Positions 56,758 through 64,000 of a stretch of 64,000 bases of DNA are shown in pieces. How positions within the stretch are numbered: the first letter of the stretch is position 1; every line of letters starts with the position of its first letter. Under the pieces are notes generated by a model. It was not told the origin of the DNA, ran no database searches, and saw only the letters and a list, made by a program, of their open reading frames with translations. A program made the translations under genes and the position numbers. The DNA is from Oxyruncus cristatus (lineage: Eukaryota > Chordata > Aves > Passeriformes > Cotingidae): contig VXAY01002323.1 in NCBI GenBank assembly GCA_013399855.1, forward strand, positions 643,805 through 707,804, in the 5' to 3' direction.

Positions 56758-58539
56758 TTCTTTCCTCACACTGTGGCACTGCAGGGGATGGAAGGTGGTA
56801 GATAATCACCAACTCTTTCTGAAAAAAAAACCCGCCCTTGGGTCGGGAGTTCCCAGCAGCATCAATCCGAGAACCACTGAGGGAATTCCAGTGCGCATTT
56901 TATGAGCTGGATCAAACCACGGGGCCTTAAAATTCCAGGTTTATGACACTAATCCTGCCAAGCCCCTTGGTTTGCTGCTGTGGCTGAGGATAACCGCATG
57001 TTTTTGGGATGAAGACCCAAGGCCATGAGATATATCTCCCCTATAAAACAGATGTAAAACAGGTCTAAAACCTTCAAAACAGCAACGGCTGAGACTGTCA
57101 CTGACTTGAATCCGGCTCACATTCCCAAAATCTTACAGTAATTTCAGAGCTGGTACTTAATGGGGAATTATTTCTCCCTGAAGAGCAATGTGGTCGTGAC
57201 TCTCTGAGCTTCTGATTTGCATTTAGACTGCAAGGAGCAAAATTTTCTTTGCGGCCCCATCTCCCAGCTCTTTGCCGTGTGAATATTTCTGCCCTAATTA
57301 ATGTCACTTAACGTAAAATATTATTCTGTATTCCGCAGAGTGGCTGTAAATTATTTACTTGTAAAACATGTTGACTTTTCATGAGTTGTTTGTACAGTGA
57401 GCACCACACCATCTAAACTGGAGGGGGAGAGAGGAATCAATCACTTGTAATAATACCCAATAGGAGGTTTACCACATGTTATATCAATTTTTATGTCCCA
57501 CACAAATAGCTGCAGCCATTACTTTGGATTTTTATTTTCTGAAGGGAATTAGGAATTCACTGGTACCTTCTGCTTCTCTCGTGCTGCCTTGGAAAGAACA
57601 CAATTTAAAGGTGTTTGGAGTCTTTTTTACCCACTAATTAAGGCGGCACATTAATAAAATACCAGTTTAGAATATTCATTAAGCACACGGTCTATACGAA
57701 GCTGATTTGTATGTGAGTTAATGAGCCCAGAATCAAACAACAACGCAACGTCAAGCAAATGAAATGGGGTTTTAAAAAGAAAAAGAAAAAAATCACATTT
57801 AAACTTACTGTTCTCTCCCTATCCTGCATATTCTGTTACTTTTTATATGCATTAAATTAATGAATTGATTACTTCTCTTATTTGGTACTACTTGGTTGTG
57901 TGTTAAAAGGCATCTGTACTAACCCACCCTTAATTCAGAGATTCATAAAAAGCAGAGTTTGCCCTGGCTTGGGTTTTTTTTCCTTTGGGCGTTTGTGCTC
58001 CCCGATTTTTCTGCACCCACGGTATAAAAACCCTCACGCACGTAGGACAAGCAGAAAGCAGGCCCAGTGAGGGGCTGGGTTTCAGCATTTCCCACAGCAG
58101 CAGGGCACTGCAGCACCGTGTGACAGATGATCTGTGCTGAGTGATGGAGCTGACGCTGCTCCTCTCACAGATATCAAGGCTGTCACTTGCCTTGGGCAGC
58201 GCTGACCATGTGAATCCCTAAAAGATCATCCAAAGCTCTGCTCCCCGAGCTCTAGACGTGGTTGACAGGTCCACTCCTCAGGCACAAGGAGACTTCGTGG
58301 CACAGGGATGAAGTTCGTCCCTCCTGAAGTCAGGGAACAGGTCAGAGGCACAGAATGGACAAGGAGGAGTAAAGCAAAGCGGCCCAAGTCTCACCCCCAC
58401 TGAGTCACAGCAAGTCTGGGCACGTGTCGATAATTCTGACAAGGAAAACCAGAGTAGGAAATTAACGGGAAAAACATGAAGTTTGAATGGCAGAGCTGGG
58501 TTCTTTTCTCCTCCTAGTTCAAGCTGCCAAAGGGATGAA
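56758..58539. other. unique DNA, no gene seen
   Basis: Mostly AT-rich in 57280-57860. No gene, RNA or transposon is recognised. Confidence 0.5.
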
Positions 58540-59220
58540 AGGCTTTCGGGCTGCCCTTGCGGCACCGCTGTCCAGCCCCCGGTGACTGCAGGAGCGCTGA
58601 GTTCAGCACCTCACCACCTACCAGACGCCCTGTTCTCCCGCTCCACGCCCTGTTCAAGCCACGAAACAGGGCAGAATAAAGTAACTCCATTAAATCTCTG
58701 CCACTTTTAGGGAGAAAGGACCCTCTGGAGGCCGATCCCGTTTTTGTGATGTCGCGCCCAGACGCGCGTTGGTAAGCGCAACGGAGCAGGGAGGTTGAAG
58801 GCAACCGGCACAGGGGTCTGCAGGCAAGGTGGAAACTTCAGCAGGATTTCGCCTGAATTCCAAGCCTGAGCCGGAACTCACAGCGATCAGAGCACACAAA
58901 GCACCCAAAACCCCCTCTCCGCCCCCACCACTCTGCTCCACGCCAGCGAGTCCGAGAGCAGCAAACAAACCCCGGGCCGTTTCCCTCCCCGGGTTTCTGC
59001 AGCCCAGCCCCGGGTAAGCCACGAGCGCTGCCGTGCTGCTGACACCGGGCACGCAGAGAAGCCGGTGGGTATTTATCAGCCAGCTCGTCGTCTTCCGTGT
59101 CAAAATGTTTGCTGTAAAACTTCGAGCACCGAAGAGACGCGGCGAAAGCGCAGCCCGAGATGAATCACCGATACTTTCTGTGCTTTGATCGATACTTCTG
59201 CTCCGCTGACACACGGGAGC
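58540..59220. promoter_or_regulatory. CpG-island-like block, best promoter candidate
   Basis: I counted about 41 CpG in 58731-59220 with roughly 56% GC, close to or above the unbiased expectation, plus about nine more in 58540-58680. Just beyond it, 59400-60060 has about two CpG in 660 bp, so the edge is sharp. Donor-like GTAAGC occurs at 58772 and 59015 on the plus strand, which fits a first exon of a forward transcript but is weak evidence. A 196-codon minus-strand frame (58690-59280) across it is best explained by GC-rich composition. Confidence 0.5.
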
Positions 59221-60551
59221 AACAAAGACTGATGTTGGAACTGTAATTGAAGCACGAGAACTCCAACAAAAGCTTTCCACTTGGAGTGTTTCGGAAGGGT
59301 CCTCGAAGCCCCACTGTAGGTAAACCTATTTTCTCTGTGACAATTGGCATAAATTTAAAAGAGCTTTTTACCTCCATCGATGCTTAAAGCATCATTTGAT
59401 CCAAATTTCCTTGACATTTCCCCCTTTTCCAGCAAGGTTCTAGAGGGCCTAAGTGACTGCAGTGTAACCAGCATTGAACCACGAGTGTGTCTGAAAAATG
59501 GTAGTTCAGACTCTGCTCTCAAAAATTAATGAACAATGTCCCCATAAATACACAATCTATTCAGAATGACACTGGATGGTTATTTTCCTACTCTCACTCT
59601 GCACAGTCTCACACTAATTTACATAGTATGATAAATTATTTAGAAATCCATTTCAACTACAGAAAATCCAGTTTACCCATTACTTATAAAAAACCATTAC
59701 AGCTACTTAAGTTTCCTATTACAGCCAATTTAATTTATTACAAAATAGCAAGTCCATAAGATTTTGATCTATCAGAGGTACCAAGAGATAATGGAACACT
59801 AGAGGATATTATGACCATGAAACATGAAGAAGAAGGGAAAGAAGTCATTTCCATTTATAGTGGAAAGTAAACATTTGAGATAATAAACTGGCCAATGTAA
59901 CCAGGATTAGAATTAGAAATGGAACAGAAGAAGAAGAGGGGTTCCATTTTTAAAGGCTTATTGGTTATTTATGTATATGCTGCAACTACGAGTTATAAAA
60001 GGAAGAAAAACAATCTTGTGATAAAAGCTGCTTATTGGAACTACATCTGAATTCTGAATCTGACTGTTCTGATATGAGGCTGTGTAAGTTCATTCAACTG
60101 CCTGTGCTAAAACTCCTCCAGCCGTAAAATGGGAATGATATTTCTTTCTTTGCCCAAGTTTATTTCTCTGGCCCATTTGTATCAGTACAGAGGCAAGGGC
60201 TGATTTCCACAACAGCAACAAAACAACGACTCCCCAGTCCCTTGGAGGAGGATTTTGCATCTCTGTTTGCACTTCTATGAATCCCTCATTGGTTTCTTCC
60301 AGCAAGTAACAGGTGACAATTTACCTCGGTCTCTTTGGAGCATTTTTAAAACGCTCCAAGTTTTAAAAATTTTAAAATTTTTCAAGGCAGTTTCTTTAGA
60401 GTGTTTGTTTTGTTTTTCTTTTTAATTCTCAAATAATTCCAGCAGACAAAGATGTGGCATTTCTAAACTGGTGCCAGGGTGGTTCCACGGCAAACGTCTT
60501 TTCTCCCTCAGTGGGAAGAGACAACCATGCACCCATGCAACCATGCAACCA
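59221..60551. other. AT-rich DNA, no gene seen
   Basis: It is CpG-poor with an old SINE remnant at 60072-60150. A short CCATGCAA-type repeat (about four units) lies at 60521-60556, immediately before the duplicated segment. Confidence 0.5.
60072..60150 (+). mobile_element. MIR-type SINE remnant
   Basis: ATGAGGCTGTGTAAGTTCAT, TCAACTGCCTGTGCTAAAAC and CTCCAGCCGTAAAATGGGAA, then TGATATTT, follow the order of a MIR core and 3' end. There, a CTGTGTGACC block precedes CCTCTCTGTGCCTCAGTTTC and TGTAAAATGGGGATAATA. It is old and diverged, as expected for this family. Confidence 0.5.
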
Positions 60552-60699
60552 TTCACCCTCTTTAAATTCGGGGTATTGCACGACTGGAATATTTGAGTTA
60601 GGTCGTACTTTAATATTTAATACTGTTGCCTTTCTGATTGCTGCTTGGACACACCAGCCTTTTCAGCTTGTGGCTGCATTGCACCAGGAGCCAATGCAA
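60552..60699 (+). repeat. 148-bp direct duplication, copy 1
   Basis: It starts TTCACCCTCTTTAAATTCGG and ends CACCAGGAGCCAATGCAA. It matches 61501-61647 with two substitutions and one single-base indel by eye. The copies are 949 bp apart. It is not CR1 and I recognise no family. Confidence 0.93.
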
Positions 60700-61500
60700 G
60701 AGAGCTGGGTGAGGGGGTTTACACACAGCACAAATTGCAGCAGGTTTTCTTCTCCAGTGATTTTCTGGGCAACCATTTTCCGAGTCCCAGATTTTGTTTT
60801 GCCGCCCCTCCTCTATCAGTTGTCGGAGTAATTGGAGATTCCTCCTCACGTACACACTCGCCTCACCTGAGAAAATAGTAAAAAAAAAAAAAAGATGAGT
60901 TAATTTATGTCACCCAACACTGGGCTATTGCCAAGTGTCAAAAATAATGTTATTTTCATCAAACCACAAGACCGGGTTGAAGCCAACGGCTGCAGCAACG
61001 AGGGGAAGCTGGAAACCATCACCGGATTTCCCCGGCGTCAGCGAGCAGGCTCCAAGTCAGCACTGCACTCCAGCAGCTTGGCCTCTAGCTTTCGGTGAAG
61101 GACTCAGGGCTTCATTGCTGATGGTCCAGAAATGGCACTTTGCTCCGCTTTTCTTTAAGAATCACCCGCTGGAAATGAAAGGGGGCCAGGAGTCAAAGGC
61201 AGAATCTGCACGACTGCTGCGGCATAACTGAGGGAACACCCTGGAAATCTGTCCTTCCTGGCGGCTTTTCACTTAAACACAAAGCCCTGCTCACCGTGGT
61301 TAATGCTTTGCCATCCCCATCAGCACTGGGCTGAAATTAAATAAAACATTTATTTTGATCTTTAGGTCCTTATCTTTCGGAGTTAGGTGTGTCGCTGTCT
61401 AGAATTTCCAAAGCAAAAAAAAAAACAACAACCAAAAAAAAAAAAATGCTGTTCTTGACTTCAGGCTTTGAATTAGTCTTCCTGCAGGAAAATGGGAATC
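60700..61500. other. spacer between duplicated copies
   Basis: About 800 bp of non-coding DNA with poly(A)-like runs at 60880-60893 and 61415-61445. No gene is recognised. Confidence 0.55.
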
Positions 61501-61647
61501 TTCACCCTGTTTAAATTCGGGGTATTGCATGACTGGAATATTTGAGTTAGGTCGTACTTTAATATTTAATACTGTTGCCTTTCTGATTGCTGCTTGGACA
61601 CACCAGCCTTTTCAGCTTGTGGCTGCATTGCACCAGGAGCCATGCAA
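61501..61647 (+). repeat. 148-bp direct duplication, copy 2
   Basis: Nearly identical to 60552-60699. It follows TGCAGGAAAATGGGAATC and ends before an unrelated CATGCAAATACAAATAGATC flank. Confidence 0.93.
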
Positions 61648-61967
61648 ATACAAATAGATCAAAGAGACAGATGAAAAAGCAATGTTTCTAGGCTGTTTTT
61701 TGGGTTTTTTTCCCCAGGTTTGTGCAGTTAAAAATTGATGTATTTCAACCCCCATCTCAGCCGTCCAGGCATCCTCTCAACATCCCGTGAGTGGTAATAA
61801 CACCATAGTTGCTTCAGGTCACACGGCAGTGGAAGGATGATGGGATTTCAGTGGGTTCCCTTTCACTCTTGAACCCTAAAGCAGGAGCCACAGCCCAACG
61901 TGACCCCCTGAACGTGGCACCAGCAGCTGCACAAGAGCTGCTCCTGCCTGGCACAGCCAGACCCCAG
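61648..61967. other. unique DNA between duplication and CR1
   Basis: No gene is seen. Confidence 0.5.
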
Positions 61968-62420
61968 CGTGTCCAGAGAAGGGCAACGAGGCTGGGGAAG
62001 GGTCTGGAGCACAAGTGCTGGGAGGAGCAGCTGAGGGAGCTGGGGGGGCTCAGCCTGGAGAGGAGGAGGCTCAGGGGAGACCTTCTCACTCTCTGCAACC
62101 CCCTGACAGGAGGGGGGACCCAGCAGGGTCGGGCTCTGCTCCCAGGAACCAGCAGCAGGACAAGAGGGCACAGCCTTGAGCTGCCCCAGGGGAGGTTTAG
62201 GTTGGACATGAGGAAGAAGTTCTTCCCAGAGAGAGGGATCAGCCCTTGGAATGGGCTGCCCAAGGAGGGGGTGGAGTCCCCGTCCCTGGAGGGGTTTGAG
62301 CAGAGCCTGGATGTGGCATCAGTGCCATGGGCTGGGTGACAAGGTGGGGTTGGGTCACGGGTTGGACTCGATGATCCCAGGGGGCTTTTCCAGCCTGGTT
62401 GATCCCGTGATACTGTGAAA
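61968..62420 (+). mobile_element. CR1 LINE 3' end, young subfamily
   Basis: It runs from GCGTGTCCAGAGAAGGGCAA through GAGGAAGAAGTTCTTCCCAG and GGAATGGGCTGCCCAAGGAG to GTTGATCCCGTGATACTGTG. It matches the end of 15205-16077 at about 97% by eye and is the second young copy of that subfamily. There is no coding capacity. Confidence 0.95.
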
Positions 62421-63383
62421 CACGTGGTCTTAAAACATCTTGTTTTTCAGTATTCCAGGTGTAATATCCATTGCCTGAGGGGTGCAGGGGCTTTCCTGGG
62501 TGGAGAGGGAGTAACCGTGAACACGAATCATGAGTGAGGACAGGCTGTGCTCTGCAAGATGCTGCAGTAGTGACGTTAGTTTGCTCCTCTAATGCCACGC
62601 ATGAGCTCGGAGAAGCTGATGTTTGCATCTCCTTGGCAAGCAATCCACAGAGAATCAATACATTTTCAAAAGCAAACTCCTTATTTTTGCAGTCCAGCCT
62701 AGCATAGGAGATTAATTTTTCTTCTCCACCTGCCATTTGAGTTGACATCACCCCCTCCTAACGGTGATGTCATTATCTGAAACGCTGGTCCTTCAGCCTT
62801 TCTTCCTCCACCACCCAAAATAATTCAGTCAGTGTGTTTGCTTTCAGATGGCAACTCTCCAGAGGAGCGGGGAAATCAACCCAAAGCCAAATGTCATTCC
62901 GTAATTGTTTACACACTGTAAAACATCCATTCGTTCTGGTCGCTCTTTGTGGCCCAGCTGATTTTTGTCATTGCAGTTTATACGGCCGGGCTGGAGGCAA
63001 AATTAAGGAGCTGACCAGCTGCAATTTTTCCTCCTGCAAGTGCCCTGAAAACACCCTGACGGGTGCGCTGATTTTTAATTTTTGGAGCTTATTTTTTTCC
63101 TTAAAGCCAGCTAACAAAATCAAGCTGTGTTCAAAGCGGGCTCAGCATGATTTGGGTGCTGATGCTTTGAGGATGGCCCTTCCCTTCAGGAAAACAAGCT
63201 CCATTTTTCTCCCAGGCAGCCACAACGACCCTTTATCCCCCCATTAATCCCACGTAGAACGGGCTGTGCAACATTAGACGTGATATTTTGCAGCGGGTTG
63301 GACACCTTGTAGTATGAATAGCCCAAAGTCTGCCAAATCCTCCTCGAGGCTTGATCCAAATCCCTTGTATGATCCCAGGGAGA
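62421..63383. other. unique DNA, no gene seen
   Basis: A good acceptor (GTGTTTGCTTTCAG before 62849) opens an ATG-starting frame of 18 codons, but no donor or known product follows. Nothing else is recognised. Confidence 0.5.
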
Positions 63384-63540
63384 TGCAGCATCACACGTGG
63401 AATGCTGTCCAACCATTAAAATCGTGATCCGTCCATGGGCAGACAATAATAATAATAATAATAACAACAATAACAACAACAATACCAATAATAATAATAT
63501 TTCTTATTTAATAAACAACCAAATAAAGATGGTCTTCAGG
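63384..63540 (+). repeat. local duplication, copy 1, with AAT/AAC repeat
   Basis: It carries GCAGCATCACACGTGGAATG, then CTGTCCAACCATTAAAATCG and TGATCCGTCCATGGGCAGA, followed by an AAT/AAC microsatellite (63445-63500) and ATTTAATAAACAACCAAATA. The matching copy starts 419 bp later. Confidence 0.9.
63445..63500. repeat. (AAT)n/(AAC)n microsatellite
   Basis: AAT units followed by mixed AAC and AAT units over about 55 bp. Confidence 0.92.
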
Positions 63541-63802
63541 AAGAAGCGCCTTAAATTAGTCAAACACTCTATCAATGCCACTTGAAAGAATCTTCTCTCC
63601 AAATTCTTATTTGCTTACTTGCAAAGCAAATTCTTTTTTTTTCTTGTATGACACACATTTATAGTTAAAATCACCTTATCCACACATATCTGGAAATCCA
63701 CGTCCAGCATCTCTTTTTCTTCTCTTTTCCCAGGTGGTATCAGCTTATTTCATCCCTCAGGAGTTTCAAGACCCTTCATCCAATATCATTTTACACTAAT
63801 TT

Positions 63803-64000
63803 GCAGCATCAGACATGGAATGCTGTCCAACCATTAAAATCGTGATCTGTCCGTGGGCAGAAGGCACAGAATCATTTCTGATTTAATAAACGACCAATAA
63901 TAATAAATAAATAAATAATAAAGCAATAATAATAATAATAATAAATAATAATAAAATAGTTCTGATTTATTAAACAGCTAAATAAAGATGCTTTTCTGGA
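63803..64000 (+). repeat. local duplication, copy 2, with AAT repeat
   Basis: GCAGCATCAGACATGGAATG, CTGTCCAACCATTAAAATCG and TGATCTGTCCGTGGGCAGA repeat copy 1. A longer AAT/AAAT array (63895-63957) follows, and the end motif ATTTA(T/A)TAAAC... occurs twice. The copy runs into the window edge. Confidence 0.9.
63895..63957. repeat. (AAT)n microsatellite
   Basis: Imperfect AAT and AAAT units over about 60 bp. Confidence 0.92.

Noticed and set aside
58214..58255. AAAGATCATCCAAAGCTC resembling a CR1 tail
   Set aside because: The match is below 20 bp with no flanking CR1 sequence.
58690..59280. 196-codon minus-strand frame over the CpG-rich block
   Set aside because: GC-rich DNA has few stop codons and the protein shows no domain.
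63711..63800. Strong acceptor-like tract (TTCTTCTCTTTTCCCAG) with a 21-codon frame
   Set aside because: The frame ends at a stop without a donor, and the region is inside a duplicated AT-rich block.

Overview
This window looks like intergenic or intronic DNA from a bird nuclear chromosome. The main evidence is about two dozen pieces of CR1, the dominant LINE of bird genomes, on both strands. Several carry the typical CR1 3' half, and some keep the terminal ATTCTATG-type repeat. The rest is moderately AT-rich, CpG-poor DNA with homopolymers, microsatellites and minisatellites, one lone N (14087) and one 418-base gap (30905-31322). I see no bacterial, phage or plasmid features, no operons and no CRISPR array. 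I cannot name the species or the chromosome, and I recognise no complete protein-coding gene.

Layout: 1-5 kb is unique sequence with a 27-29 bp minisatellite at 2.6 kb. 5.4-7 kb is a cluster of CR1 pieces in both orientations. 7-13.5 kb is mostly unique. 13.6-14.35 kb has an LTR-like layout (TATA-like box, AATAAA, polypyrimidine tract). 14.77-14.9 kb holds a possible minus-strand exon. 15.2-16.1 kb is a long CR1 3' end that still shows the reverse transcriptase ADD motif. 16-25 kb is mostly unique with four short CR1 pieces. 25.3-25.7 kb is CpG-rich. 28.9-31.5 kb holds two larger CR1 pieces, one broken by the assembly gap. 34-44.7 kb carries more CR1, possible old MIR-type SINE remnants, a hairpin at 40.07 kb, and a 3'-truncated CR1 segment flanked by exact 34-bp direct repeats. 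45.5 kb is a 26-bp tandem array, 46.4-47.1 kb a diverged 310-bp tandem duplication, and 48.08-48.18 kb the best exon candidate. 50.2 kb is a G-rich tract. 51.0-51.7 kb and 58.5-59.2 kb are CpG-island-like. 56.4 kb is a 24-bp minisatellite. 60.5-61.6 kb holds a nearly identical 148-bp direct duplication, and 63.4-64 kb a second local duplication carrying AAT repeats.

Function: the only hints of cellular genes are two exon-like segments with good splice signals, 48083-48181 (+) and 14773-14895 (-), and three CpG-island-like blocks that may be promoters. Whether they belong together cannot be decided here. Most longer open frames are chance frames in GC-rich or repeat DNA. I found no new multi-gene system. 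The most interesting observations are structural: local templated insertions, duplications, and one plausible unannotated exon.
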